64,000 nt of DNA from Symsagittifera roscoffensis (Eukaryota; Xenacoelomorpha; Acoela; Convolutidae). Below the pieces are notes generated by a model that did not search any database, had not been told where the DNA came from, and saw only the letters and a program-made list of their open reading frames with translations. Every line of letters begins with the position of its first letter. Position 1 is the stretch's first letter. Made by a program: the position numbers and the translations under genes. Below are positions 1 to 10,924 of this stretch, piece after piece. The stretch spans positions 40,387,649 to 40,451,648 of the forward strand of contig NC_087068.1 in assembly GCF_963678635.1 (NCBI RefSeq), written 5' to 3'.

Positions 1-662
1 CATCAAATTTTTTCCTGCATTTAAATTAATACCATTTTCGGCATCTTTCGCATTCAACTCGTGAAGTTACCTCCAACCAGCTGGTTTTCCTGTTCCAGAA
101 GAATTTCTTACTCCTTCGGACATTTGTTTTTGTAGGAAATACCGCCCATTGCTAGGCCATATTTTTGCATGAAACAGCGTTCAATTATAAGCCATCAATT
201 TGAACGTACAATGAATCAATAGACTATCAAATAAACCTTGCTGACTGCCATATTCAAATTAATTTTCATTGTGGATCTTCGAATTTGGAAGCGTTTCCTG
301 CCTGTACAGCTCCGTAAAGCAAATCAATTTGCTTCCCTCAAGAAATTAGAGTGTATGAAGTTTTCCAACCAAGATATACTAACTTTATTCGGATCTAGAG
401 GACTGTTTTAATTGTATCTCTGGCATCTTTGTTGTTAGTTTCAAAATTGGGGTTTTGTAAGCTTCCCAAGCATGTTGATAAAGTCTTTTACTAACTGCCT
501 GGAAGTGATAGAGCAGGTCGCTGAGGTAATTCAGTCTTATATACTTTAGGAAACCGTAGAGTCGGCGAATTGCCCACCTGTTGACCTCATCTTAGAATAC
601 AAAGGATTATTTTTTCTCGTTTCTTTTGTTCACGGCAAGTATTTGTTTTCGCATCACAATTC
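1..662. other. Flank with no recognisable gene
   Basis: I see no coding pattern, repeat or RNA gene here on either strand. The sequence is AT-rich and full of stops in all frames. Confidence 0.5.
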
Positions 663-1015
663 TTAGTACCAACTCATCAATGGTTGCATAATCCAATTGA
701 TTAGAAAAATTTTCCTCACTGCACAAAAACCAATCCCTTTATCAAAAAGCACAGCCAGCAAACCATGGTTTTCAGGATAAATTTCTCGTTTCATCTCTCG
801 GTTTTTTCTTTTTTTCTTTGCATATGCTTTTGCCGCGGCCTTTTTTTCTTGTAACCTCTCACGTCCTGTTTTTTGGTTTTCCATTTGTGAAAGGAAAACG
901 TCGATGTCAGCCCAAAATGGATGCATTTTTTTGAAGCTGCTTTGTAATTGGTCGGATCAGATCCCTTAGACAGCAGTTGGTGTACCCCTCCGGTACGGCA
1001 GTTCAATGTTATCAA
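663..1015 (-). pseudogene. Degraded lysine-rich ORF, unknown function
   Basis: Two overlapping minus-strand frames (791-1015 and 663-926) read like one broken protein. The first part contains the residues GVHQLLSKGSDPTNYKAASK. The second begins HPFWADIDVFLSQMEN and runs into a strongly basic helix-like stretch rich in Lys and Arg. A shift between the frames near 925 would join them. I do not recognise the family. It lies outside the Polinton and could be a fragment of an older mobile element or of a host gene. It could also be a chance open frame, as it is short and basic. Confidence 0.25.
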
Positions 1016-1617
1016 GTTTTTCTTAACTGAATGATTGATTCGCCCATCAAGAGGTGCATCAATTCTTTCGGAATATTTTTCTAAAATGTCTTCTGTGGTA
1101 TCACAACGTGATGTGAAGCCGCCAGCTCAATCACGAAAGAATAGGAGACCCCCAATGCTGATAGTTGATTAAAGAAGTAACCAAAGCAAAATTTTGCGAC
1201 CAGGCCTCATAGATTAACCAGTTTTTAAGTTGTTTTCATCAAATGGAAACTAAAATTATGTTTACCATCGCTAAAGTCGCTGAAACTTATGAACTGCCTT
1301 GTTGTGGATGTTGAAAAACTTTTTTGTTTTGACCATAAAAAATGAGCAAAACAAGAAAACAGACTCACCAGTAGGCCTCCACCTTCAGCATACAGGGAAA
1401 AGTTCATTTATTAGGAAATCATAGATAGGTCTTATAACCAATTTAAACTGATTATCAAAGATACAATACCTATAAGGAAAGAAAAGTCGAGATTGAACAC
1501 GCGCGATGAGTGTAGGCGCAAAAAATTGAACTGAATTTTTATACCCAGTGGAGGCAGTTTTTAAGTGGAGGTCGTTTCAGAATAAAAAAAAACACATGTC
1601 TAAACCAAAGTATAGGA
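1016..1617. other. No gene seen
   Basis: Only short stop-bounded frames without protein-like composition are present. Nothing else was recognised. Confidence 0.4.
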
Positions 1618-1878
1618 AGTTTTTCTGTGCAAAATATTAGTTTTTCTGAAAATTATTTGAATAACTTTAGAAAAAAAAACAAAAAAAAACAACAAAATCG
1701 CTCACTTACCTAGTCTCTTTTTACTCTACCCTTCTGTCCAGAGTCTTCGAAAAAATCTATGGGAGGAATAATCTGAAAAAAGACTGGGTAAGTGGGCGAT
1801 TTTGTTGCTTTCTTGTTTTTTTTCTCAAATATTCAAATAATTTTGAGAAAAATTTTAATTTTGGGCAAAGAAAACAGT
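1618..1878. repeat. Fold-back inverted repeat (MITE-like)
   Basis: The left arm (about 1618-1730) and the reverse complement of the right arm (about 1772-1878) match with few mismatches. Both arms share the elements AAAATTATTTGAATA and CAACAAAATCGC, then CACTTACC and AGTCT. The spacer between the arms is only about 40-60 bp. The whole would fold into a long imperfect hairpin. No ORF is inside. This architecture fits a fold-back or MITE-type non-autonomous element. I could not define terminal bases or a target duplication. Confidence 0.6.
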
Positions 1879-2057
1879 TTTATATATTTAATTTTTGCAT
1901 TCTCAAATGCTATCCTCTCAAACCTAAGATTTTCAATTCACAGAAAAAAATCAATTTAAAAAAACAACATAGGCGGATATTCCTAATTTTAAAAAAAAAC
2001 ATGTTAGGGCATTGGGAAAAGCAAAAATTGTTTTTGGGACCCTATTTTGAAAAAGCT

Positions 2058-2314
2058 TAATTCGTAGTATTGCAATCCGCCGTGTGTCCTTAGGGGGGGG
2101 GGGGGGGGGGGGGGACTTTTCGACGGTAGGGGTCTTTGGGGTCCTACTGAAAGTAGGGTCCAAAAGGACCCATCTTTTTTAAAGACCCCAAAATACCCTG
2201 CCCGAAATAAAAAGACCCCTCTCTTAGGACACCCGACAGACAAAAAACTTTGGTTTTTATTTTCGCGCGGTGGTTAAATTTAATCCCTTCCAAACTTTCC
2301 CACCACTAAATAAG
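2058..2314 (+). repeat. Polinton left terminal inverted repeat
   Basis: It matches the reverse complement of 20351-20604 over about 255 bp with scattered mismatches and small indels. Shared blocks include AATCCGCCGTGTGTCCTTA, GACGGTAGGGGTCTTTGGGG and TTAAATTTAATCCCTTCC. It contains an uninterrupted run of 22 G at 2093-2114 and repeated GGGGTC/GACCCC words that can pair with each other. The outer end has the AGTATTG start expected from Polinton termini that begin with AG. Confidence 0.8.
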
Positions 2315-2727
2315 AATGGGTATATCCGGCTGCGGTTTTCTCGCTTATTTTTATCTAAAAGCTAATCCTTTTCGTTCATATAAATATGAGTTCACATAAA
2401 GTACCATTCATATTTCCTTTTAAAAAAATTTCGGTAATTATTGTTCGTTTCTCTTTCATATTTTATTTTCAAACTTATTTCCAAGCCTCCCTTATTTTCG
2501 ACTTATACCATTTTGATTCTTTTAGCCTTACTATTAGCTTACTTTGGGAAACTAAATACGCAATCCTTCGCTCCTGCTTCAAGGGTAAGTTGCAATTACC
2601 AGTCTCTTTTGCGCCTGTCTATTTAACTTAAAACAAGGTTCGTTGAATGTTTTATATTTACAAATGTACAGCCGTAATTCCAAGTAACAAGGCAATTTAG
2701 CCAACATTTTTAAGTGAAAAGATTTTA
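2315..2727. other. Polinton sub-terminal region, no gene seen
   Basis: This is the 413-bp stretch between the left inverted repeat and the first ORF. The plus-strand open frame at 2386-2631 is hydrophobic and low in complexity and does not look like a protein. No further repeat was recognised. Confidence 0.4.
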
Positions 2728-2961
2728 TTAATCAGTTTTATCAAGTTTTCTCCTTTTTTTCTGACTAGAACTAACAGACGCTTCTGTTAGAATGAATGGG
2801 TTATTGATAGGCGGAGAGTATCTTGAACTGCTAGCTGCGCTTTCTTCTTGAAGCTCTTCCTCCGTATAGCTTTCTTGAAGGAAGCCCCAAACTGGGACCC
2901 GGAATTCCGGTGATTGCCAGCTTTCGCTGTTTTTGCTGCTATAAGTCGGGGTATTTGTCAA
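2728..2961 (-). CDS. Small Ser/Glu-rich ORF with basic C-terminus
   Basis: This 77-codon minus-strand frame stays open upstream to about 3015, so the true start is unclear. The product is rich in Ser and Glu, with an acidic EEELQEES patch in the middle. It ends in QKKRRKLDKTD, which resembles a nuclear localisation signal. It sits between the left inverted repeat and the 3' end of the polymerase gene, on the same strand as most Polinton genes, and could be the last gene of the element. I do not recognise a family. A GTGAGT word upstream, near 3010, could be a splice donor, but this is speculative. Confidence 0.35.
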   Translation of the reverse strand: MTNTPTYSSKNSESWQSPEFRVPVWGFLQESYTEEELQEESAASSSRYSPPINNPFILTEASVSSSQKKRRKLDKTD

Positions 2962-2991
2962 CTGTGAGTTTGCCCACTCGCTTTCTTCTGT

Positions 2992-3769
2992 GGACCTTTT
3001 CTTCTGTACTCACATTTTCTTCTGTAGACCTGTGTCCAAAGGGTAATGTAGCTATCCCCTCGAATAGTAAGAACCGCTTACTATCGAAGGGTGAAAGGGC
3101 AATTCGGTTCTGCGCTATGGTTATGTTGGTATGGACTTTCGATTTTATTGAGTAGTTGTATATACGAAGGGTTTTTCCACTCAGTAATGTTTCCCTGAAA
3201 CTCTGGTGTGGTGTGTAAGTTGCTGCTGGGAGTGTTGCACTACTCCTTTTGCACTCCTCTTGCTAGTTGAATCTAAACGAAGAACAAAGATTAGCCCATA
3301 AACATATTTTAGCTTTGTAAGCCCGTACAAATTCGCAAGCCCAGTTCTAGTGTTAATATCGAAAACGGTTCCCAAATCTGAATATTTTGAAGACTCAATA
3401 TCTAATAACATTCCAATTTTTTCAATTCCAAAAAGTTTAAATATCTTAAATCATTCCAAATCATGAAATTTCCAAATCGTGTCATTATCAAAAAATCATT
3501 CCATGTCAAAATTTTAAATTTATTGACGTCAAAAGTTACAAAAGTGCGTTTGTGGTGAGTATTTGTTTAAAACATTGTAAATGATGAATGGTTCTTCATT
3601 TGAAGTTTTTAAATGAAGAATCAGAGCCTTTCAGGGCTAGTTATGTCTAATTAAATCGACAGGGATCAACAAAAGTTATTAATTTGGTCCCAACAAGATC
3701 CAAAACCCCAATGGATGGAACCCTTAATGTAAAGAATTGGAGGGGACTTGGAGAGGTGCTTTATTTCAA
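2992..3769. other. No gene seen downstream of the polymerase
   Basis: Short frames on both strands (for example 3181-3411 minus) show no motif. The stretch from 3413 to 3560 is very AT-rich, with repeated ATTCCAAAT-like words. Confidence 0.4.
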
Positions 3770-6700
3770 TACTAGCCTGCGTATTTCAACGAGTAGAAAT
3801 TTGGTTTCAACGCGATGAATTCTGCAATGATTTTTCTCGCCGCCTCGTCCTTAAATTTCAATACAACCTTCTTATTCACATTGCTGAATAAGAAGTGATC
3901 GCTTGGTTAGTTGGAAAAATTGAAACTATCGGTCATATTCTGCAAATCTGCGTATACGTCTTTGGTTTTTATCGCATAAATAAACAAATCTGTGTCACTG
4001 TATAGAAGTTCAAGGTTCATGTTGCTTTCATTTGCCGATAATGAAAGTAAAACATGAATCTTTTCGACAAATTCAAAATACTTGCACCAATTATCATGGG
4101 TTTGTCCCACAAAATACTCGTTACAGCGAAACAAACAGTAGCAACTTCCTCGTCGATTATCTGGAAGTTTTTCATCGTGCTCAAAGCTGTTTTTTGAAGC
4201 AATTCTCTTTCGTTTCTAATAATTTCTAGTTTTTTGCGTCCTAGTTTTGATTCCATAGTTTTTCTGAATGCTGAATTTACGATGAGCTTGTAAAAGTTCT
4301 CTTCAAATTTGTTGCGCGCTGACATTCTCAATTGAGTGTTTAAATCGACAAAGGGCTCCATCCATCTACTTTGACGAAATTTTAAGAACTTAATCAGTTT
4401 GGTAACTCTTAAGCCTAGTTCTATGTAGTTTTTTAATGTGAGGTAGTGCAGAACGTAGCCTTCCTTCCTTTGGATCTAATGTTTGAACCAGTTTTGGTAC
4501 CTTTGGTAGCGACGTGACCGCATCTCCCCTAACATCTGTATTTGCTCGTTACTTACTTTATCCATACCGATAACTTCACGTGAGGGGGCTAGCGGGTAGT
4601 CTGCAAAGTAATCTTGAAGTTCTTCAGGTATACTGAGATCCACTTCCAAAATGTATCCCCACTCAGAGTAATTGTCGGTTTGCAAAATATATTCGAGACC
4701 TTCCTCAACTATTGAGAAATCTTTGATGGGAAGGGGACAGTGTTTCATAATACCCCCGTATAAATTGTTAGCGTCTATATTCAATAGATAGCTAGAGGGC
4801 TCTTCAGGATTGTAGTCTTCGAGGTATTTGTTGTTGGCTTTAAATAAACGGCGTGCATATATCGATGACATCCCTCCCCGAATCAGTTTTTGAACCATGT
4901 TCAAATGCTCTCTTTCAGTAAGTAACTTGAGGTCTGCAATGCAGACTTTTAAGAATGCATCGCCCGAGAGGTTACTAGCCGTGAAGTAGCATGCACAATC
5001 TAATCCGTACGTTTCGTAACAAACTTCACGAAAGGCTTCGAATACTGAAGCGAGTAGTAGTACGTCCGTTGCTAGGTATACATCATGCTACTGACCTAGT
5101 GATGCGCATTTCATTTCGGTGAAAACTTTAATGGCATGGTTGTACTGATTTTTCGAAACACTTATTTCCCCTCCCTGTAAAGTTTTGCTCCACATTTTTC
5201 TAGGTGGCAGTCGAGTTTCTCGAAATTTTTCAAAAATACTAAAGTATGAATACGGGTAGAAAACTTTTTTTTAGCAGTTCTATCTGTTCTGCCGAGTAAT
5301 CAAGTTCTTCAAAGTAATTTTCCAGTAGGAAAAACTTTTCTTCCGGCAAGTATTTGACGAATTTTGAAAGGGGGGACAGCATGAACTTATGGGAGTCTAT
5401 GAAACGTAGACTTTCATACACTTTTTTGAGTTTTCCGTTTTTATCGGTGTATGATTTGATATAGACCGACATAGTGAGTGATATATACTTCTCCTCAGTG
5501 GAAGGGATCACTGAGTAAGTGTTTTCGAGCGCTTTTATAATGAAATGCAGATCATAGTTTGACAAGTTATGCGCTATTACGGGTATATAGTTAGCCGTTT
5601 TTCGATTGATATTGCATTCGTTATGCGCCCACCCCAAGAACTTGTTGGTATAGTGACAGTGATCAAGAACAACTTGGTCATTGTGAGCAAATTCTGTTTC
5701 ACATATCCAACAAGTGTGCGCTTCTTCACGCGTGCAACTTGGTGTGCCAGTGAACCTGTAAAACTTTCGTTTTTCGAGGTATATTTGTTTGGCCAACAAT
5801 TCGAGCGAGGCAATCAATTCCTTCATAACTTTTTCTCCTCTCTTCAGTTCAAACTACAAAACTTCGCGCTTCCCAAATTCAACAACGGTCAGAGCGTAAC
5901 CGCATGGTTAATCGATCTCTAGTGTTTGGGTGCTAGATTTTTCGGGGTCGGGTTGCGGTCCGTATACGGGTAGTAGTAGCGATTCGAGTTCAAAGTAAAT
6001 AACTCTCGGTACATACCAGCGGGAAGTTAAATTTTTGAAACGATGAGTGTCCTTTCCCGGTTTTGGCATAGTGATTACCACTTCCTCGTCTTGGTAGCAC
6101 ATTTCCTGGTGCCTTTGTAGTGTATCGATGGATGAACATGTATGGAAGCATTTGCGGCAAATTTGGTTTCGCTCTCGGTGTAGTTTTCCACGCACATATT
6201 CCACAACCCTCATCAAATCAGTGATCAGCACATAGTGATGAGTTTGTCCGTTGCTGAGTAGTAGTAGGTCAACACATAGATCACTTGAGTATTTGCTGGA
6301 CACTCTCAAAGGTAGCAATTCACCTTCGTTGTACCTAATGAAAACAAACAATTGAGTGCTGGGGTTTCTGGATGAACGTAATGTGTTATAGATGATTAAA
6401 CAAATGGTTTGTCAAAAAAAATCAATGCTCACCGGAATACATTGACTTGACAGTTGTTAAGTTGTTCAAATCGGTCAATATCGTATAGTCCCATTGGCAT
6501 CTCGTACCAGCCTTCATTTTTCACAACATGTTCTTTGGAGAGCTTGTAATTTTTCAGTTTGTTTCGATATTGGTAGCTTTGGGCAGCAGGATAAAGAGCA
6601 GTTGTGGTCTCTGAATACCGATCATGGTACGCGGCCACAAAGCAGTATAGAAAGCACTTCTGATCGTTTCTCGTTTTAATGTTGGTGAAACTCTGTTTCA

Positions 6701-7493
6701 TCGGTTTCAATGAATCGGGAAGGTCAATGTATGAGCCAGCACGGATAGGAGAAAATGCTGCAAAACTTACAGCCAGCTTTTCGATGCGCTCCGCAATCCA
6801 ATCGCTACCGTGAGAAGCGAACGTGTTGATGGCATTGACCATATGCTCATTCAATTCCAAATATGTCTCTCTCTCGATTCCATTGTAGAAGACATTGATC
6901 ATCTTAGAACTCAGATATAACATTGTCTTCTCGTGGCGTAATTCCCCGTCACCAGTTTCGTTTGTATCGCTCGAGAACTTTATCATACTCACGTCCACAT
7001 GCAGTTGAAGTTTACAGGGTGCTTCCTGCACTCTTTCGTCTATCAACGCATCAATTTCCTCTTTGTTTCGCATGATTACATTCATCGGATCCATTTCATC
7101 CTCCCTAACGCTCAACTCGTATCGTCTTAACTTTCTCCTAAACGCAGATTCAGTTGGAGCAGTTGATGTTCCCACCTCATTTCCGGGAGTCCAAATGGGT
7201 AGTTGATGGTTTTTTGACATATGTTGCCGGAACTTCTCAACCGAGTGGAAGATTGTATGACAGTAGATACAAAGACTATCAGTTGACACGTTGTGAGCTA
7301 GCTCGACATGCTCCCTAGCTTCCGCCAGCGAGCTGAAGGATTCTCGACATTCGTCACATCTAGTTGGTGGCGGTGGGGCTGCGAATATCTTATGGATATT
7401 TTGTTCATGTCGTCTCAAGTTCCTTGGAGAACTAAAGACTTTCAAGCAGATCGAACAAATGACTGGTGTCTGTTTTCCACTTGAGTTAGCCAT
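3770..7493 (-). pseudogene. Protein-primed DNA polymerase B (pPolB), broken
   Basis: The gene encodes the Polinton replicative polymerase with its proofreading domain. Reading leftward from the ATG at 7493, exon 1 begins with three C2H2 zinc fingers (CSICLKVF, CDECRESF and CIYCHTIF, each followed by HxxxH). After a short intron, exon 2 has a further CRKCFHTC finger and the exonuclease I site YFELES near 5990. Next come a CWICETEF...DHCH...HNECN zinc-binding block, an exonuclease II-like HNLSNYDLHFI, polymerase motif A DANNLYG near 4766, motif B NSAFRKTME near 4265 and motif C YSDTDLF near 4000. Damage includes in-frame stops near 5909, 5850, 5090 and 4476, a shift at an A8 run near 5270 and another near 4020. 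Motif B has Arg where Gly is usual. The exonuclease I site has Glu for the first Asp. The C-terminus fades out near 3770. Confidence 0.93.
6335..6432 (-). other. Spliceosomal intron in the polymerase gene
   Basis: The minus strand has a donor CCG|GTGAGCA at 6432 and an acceptor TTTGTTTTCATTAG|GTAC ending at 6335. Removing the 98 bp restores the polymerase frame exactly: an Arg codon is split across the junction, and the flanking residues NVF and YNEGELLPL join as in related polymerases. The intron is AT-rich, with a pyrimidine tract before the AG. This supports a eukaryotic host and nuclear expression. Confidence 0.75.
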
Positions 7494-9217
7494 TGTTGGT
7501 TCGAGATTGAGAGTTCAGGAAAGAAGAATTCTTTTCAAGAAATTTTTCAAGTTTTACCAAAGCTGATTTTGACAAAGCAAAAACGAGAAGTGAAATGTTT
7601 TTCAAAAAGAAAAAATGGATCAAGACCGTATTAAACTCAATTACGTGGGTGAAGCATAAAATCAACAGTGGCTTTGAAGTGGTTGTAGTTTTGAGGCTTT
7701 ATATGGTTTTATGAAATGACTCTCAATTCGATTTTGGGTAAACGACTCAACTGTAATAAACATTATAAATACTTGTGGTTAGATTAGCTGACAGTTTCAT
7801 GAAGGGATCAATCCGGGATTGTTATTTCCTTTACCTAAAGTGTGTGAATGTTAACACCACTGATATTATCAACTTCCCTGTTTAGTCAACTTGACTAAAT
7901 ATTGAAAATATATTTGAATTTTTTTGCCAAGTTTTTTGTTTCAACCAAAATGGTAACCCACCAATCAAGTTAAGCAAGGAAGACCCACCAATCAAGTCAA
8001 GTCAAACATACCTGACAAAAATGATAAAGGGTAGTTGAGAATTTTGTTCATTTCTCAAATAAATTAGTATACTATGAAAAATTTCACTTATAGTTCATCA
8101 AAAGATTGATGCAGGGCCGTTTGGTGCAGTAGGCAATAACTACCCGGCATTGCTAATCATTAGGAACCTCTGAAATGCTTGCCCCACTGTAATATCGGGT
8201 CAAAAATTTGAGATGTTTCATTTTTAGTACATAATCTTGTCGTGAAAAAACAAAAATTACAAAAAAAAATTTTGTCTCCAAATCCAATGAAACCTAGTCC
8301 AATAAATTTGTCGTGATTTATTGGACAGGGTTGTAACCCATGTTGAAAAATGGAGAAAAAAACATATTTTGAATTTTATAACAATTTTAACCTGAAAATG
8401 AGTAATATTAAACGTGAAATCTGTTATAGACATGTGATTTTATTATATATAATGCTTTATACTGGCTCATACACTCTCTAAAGTATACTCCTAAGAGTCC
8501 TGGCTAACCCCACCAGGCTGTAGACATATTAGAGAGAGAGAGAAAAAACAAAAATAGAGAGTGTAAAGAGCCAAGAGTAACTATGGTTGATTAACCGGCA
8601 GAATTGCTGGACCCATCCATAAATAGCTTTCTTTTGAAAAAGCGATATCCCAAAAGGGATTTTAATGGGATTTATGGATCGTCAGTTCTCTCTCTCTCTC
8701 TCTCTCTCTTTATCTTTTTCTGTGTTAACATTTTTTTTTTGAAAACTATTATGGAAAAACATAACAAAAACGTTTTTATGTTTTTTGTTTTAACATCATT
8801 AGATAAAATTTTAGGAAGAGTATTCAGTTTATATTTTATGATTTTTCGAAATGAGCATTAAAGCAAGCTGATATAATTAAGTTGGATACGACGAGAAATT
8901 TATCAAAAATTATACTTTTAGACTTTTATGCCGATTTTTTAAAGTTATTTTGATTTTTTTCTTCTATTAATTTTTTCTTTTGATTTTATTTCCTTTTTAT
9001 TGATTGAAAAGAACAAAACAAACTTTAAATCATCGTTGAGGTCAGTTATCCAATAAGAATTTGTACATTAGTTGATACTTTTTTTACTAAAACAATTTTG
9101 GAACAACACAAAAACTCAGCAAGATTGAAAATGTAATAAAGTTTCTTAAGTTTTCAGAACTGTTTAAACTCTATCTTCCTTTTCTTCGGTGCGTAGCAAG
9201 CACTGACAGGCGGAGTT
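7494..9217. other. Polinton internal non-coding spacer
   Basis: This 1.7-kb AT-rich interval has no protein-like frame. It holds the polymerase promoter side, a direct repeat of ACCCACCAATCAAGT at about 7957 and 7983, a short inverted repeat (GGCTCATACACTCTCTA near 8464 and its partner near 8560), GA and TC microsatellites near 8531 and 8692, and a 10-bp inverted pair ATCCATAAAT/ATTTATGGAT near 8620 and 8670. Confidence 0.5.
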
Positions 9218-9778
9218 TCAGGAGTAGCCAGGTCCACCACTGTGGTGATGGAATTCTGTGTTCCACTGCTTAGTTCTGAAGCCAAAATAGAGGAGATTGG
9301 TTGGAGTAACTTGATCTAGAACAGTAGAATCGGGAGAAGAGATGGTTGTTTGAATGTCCCAGTAGCCCTCGCGTTCAGCATAATCGCGAATTAATCCCTC
9401 TTGGTTCTTGTAAAGGGGTATGGAGTCACAATCATACCGAAAAAGTATTTTTCTTGGTGATTCTTCGAGGTATCCCGCATCGTTTATTTCAGTCTTTTCG
9501 AGAGCCGGGTAGGATTGATGGATTGTAGGGCTTTCATACATCCGCTTACGCTCCTGGCGAAGCAGGTCAATGTGATCGAGCACATAGTTGGGCAGCATTG
9601 TATGACTCTTCGTTGACCACTCTTGCCATTGTTGATTGGCGGCGAGGTCGTTGAATGGAGAGGATGCTAGCCTCTCTCTCTGCTGCTGCACAATGGCAAC
9701 TGATTCTCTCGTATAAGTTTGGTAGATTATTGTTCTCTCATAATCTGAGATGGAAATGATTTGTAGAGGAGCAGTCAA
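9218..9778 (-). CDS. Polinton hypothetical protein, 186 aa, intact
   Basis: The ORF is open from the ATG at 9778 to a stop at 9218. The product is hydrophilic, with an N-terminal helix-rich half (YERTIIYQTYTRESVAIVQQ...) rich in Gln, Arg and Glu. The C-terminal part contains YFGFRTKQW and a HHHSGG end. No signal peptide, membrane segment or catalytic motif is visible. It shares strand and neighbourhood with the polymerase and the capsid block, so a role in the Polinton cycle is likely but not shown. The open frame stands out in an otherwise broken element. I do not recognise the family. Confidence 0.6.
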   Translation of the reverse strand: MTAPLQIISISDYERTIIYQTYTRESVAIVQQQRERLASSPFNDLAANQQWQEWSTKSHTMLPNYVLDHIDLLRQERKRMYESPTIHQSYPALEKTEINDAGYLEESPRKILFRYDCDSIPLYKNQEGLIRDYAEREGYWDIQTTISSPDSTVLDQVTPTNLLYFGFRTKQWNTEFHHHSGGPGYS

Positions 9779-10302
9779 TTTAATCTAGAATTATTTTGAC
9801 AAACTAAGCTTCTGACCAAAAATTTGAAAAGAATTGAGAGAAAGAAACCAACTCAGATTTATGCAAAAGCTAGTGTAATGTGTGGGTGAGAAAGGTGCGG
9901 CTGCATGTGTGGCTGGCAATCAGATTAAAACTTATGAAAAGTATAATTCTAACCCGCCAGTTAGGCCGGAATAAGTATACTTCAAAGAAAAACCTTAATC
10001 CTGTTTTATATGCCTCCTAGACATTAAGGCATGCAGCTGACCACATCAAAGGATTTACACGTGTACCGACGTGAATGTATATCCTGATTTACGAGCTACT
10101 TAAGGAGTCCCAGACAATAATGACAGGTGTAATAAAAGTTTATATGCATCATAAATTTCTAATCACGAAAATTAATTGGATGTTCCCTCTCGGAGCTTAG
10201 GTTTACCACAGAGATTTGTTTATCTTCTATCCAATTCATTATTCATTTCACTCTATCATAAAACAGTTGAACCAATAAGTCACTACCGTTACCACCACCA
10301 CT
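9779..10302. promoter_or_regulatory. Divergent intergenic region
   Basis: These 524 bp separate a leftward ORF (start at 9778) from a rightward ORF (start at 10303), so the region should contain both promoters. It is AT-rich with several TATA-like words, none decisive. The bases before the ATG at 10303 are ACCACCACT, with purine at -3. Confidence 0.35.
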
Positions 10303-10740
10303 ATGTACTCGTCGCTAGAAAATGATACAGACTTTTACGATGATTTTCAAAATATATCTACGGGAGAAAAACTTATTGTACTAGTTGGAACGAAAACTTT
10401 TGACAAAACGGGTACATATATCACAGTGAGGTTGTATAAAAAGAATGAAGATGGTGTGTTTAAGTGCTATCAAGCAGTGACCTTGACGACAAGAGAAATT
10501 GATTGTTTGGCAGATAATTCTTCAAAGATTAAAATATTGGTTAAAAAACAAACTGGTGAAATGACTTCATCTTCTTCCTCTTCCTCCTCCTCCTCATCCT
10601 CAGCTGTAAATGATAAACATCATAAAAGACGATGCACGTCAAAACAATCAGTTCATCCCGAAAAAAAATGCGCTGAGAGTGGTGATGAAAATGAGGAGGA
10701 TGATGAATACTCGAATCATAAAAACTGTAGAGTTGCCTGA
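10303..10740 (+). CDS. PC4-like single-strand DNA-binding protein (putative)
   Basis: This intact 145-aa ORF runs opposite to most Polinton genes. Residues about 20-80 (starting GEKLIVLVGTKTFDKTGTY and continuing through TVRLYKKNEDGVFK and AVTLTTREIDCLA) show the pattern of alternating strands followed by a helix. This resembles the PC4/p15 transcriptional coactivator domain, which binds single-stranded DNA as a dimer. A run of 12 Ser follows at about residue 88, then a basic KHHKRRC patch, then an acidic GDENEEDDE tail. PC4 has a comparable Ser/acidic region, but at its N-terminus. If correct, the protein would bind displaced strands during protein-primed replication or act in transcription. 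The assignment rests on pattern only. A plain low-complexity nuclear protein is the alternative. Confidence 0.5.
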   Translation: MYSSLENDTDFYDDFQNISTGEKLIVLVGTKTFDKTGTYITVRLYKKNEDGVFKCYQAVTLTTREIDCLADNSSKIKILVKKQTGEMTSSSSSSSSSSSSAVNDKHHKRRCTSKQSVHPEKKCAESGDENEEDDEYSNHKNCRVA

Positions 10741-10924
10741 AACAGAAAAAAAACGACTGAATAATTTGATTTAACCAGCAAAATGGTTGAAGCAATGTAT
10801 GAGCAGTCGCCTAAAAACTCGAAAGAATTTTAAATTTTTTTATTCCGAACACTGAATCCGATACCTCACAACTCCCACTAAACACAAATTTTGCATTTGC
10901 AACCCATTCAATTCACAACGAGTA

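Noticed and set aside
2386-2631. Plus-strand hydrophobic frame near the Polinton left end
   Set aside because: Composition is that of T-rich DNA read in frame, with no protein-like pattern and no motif.
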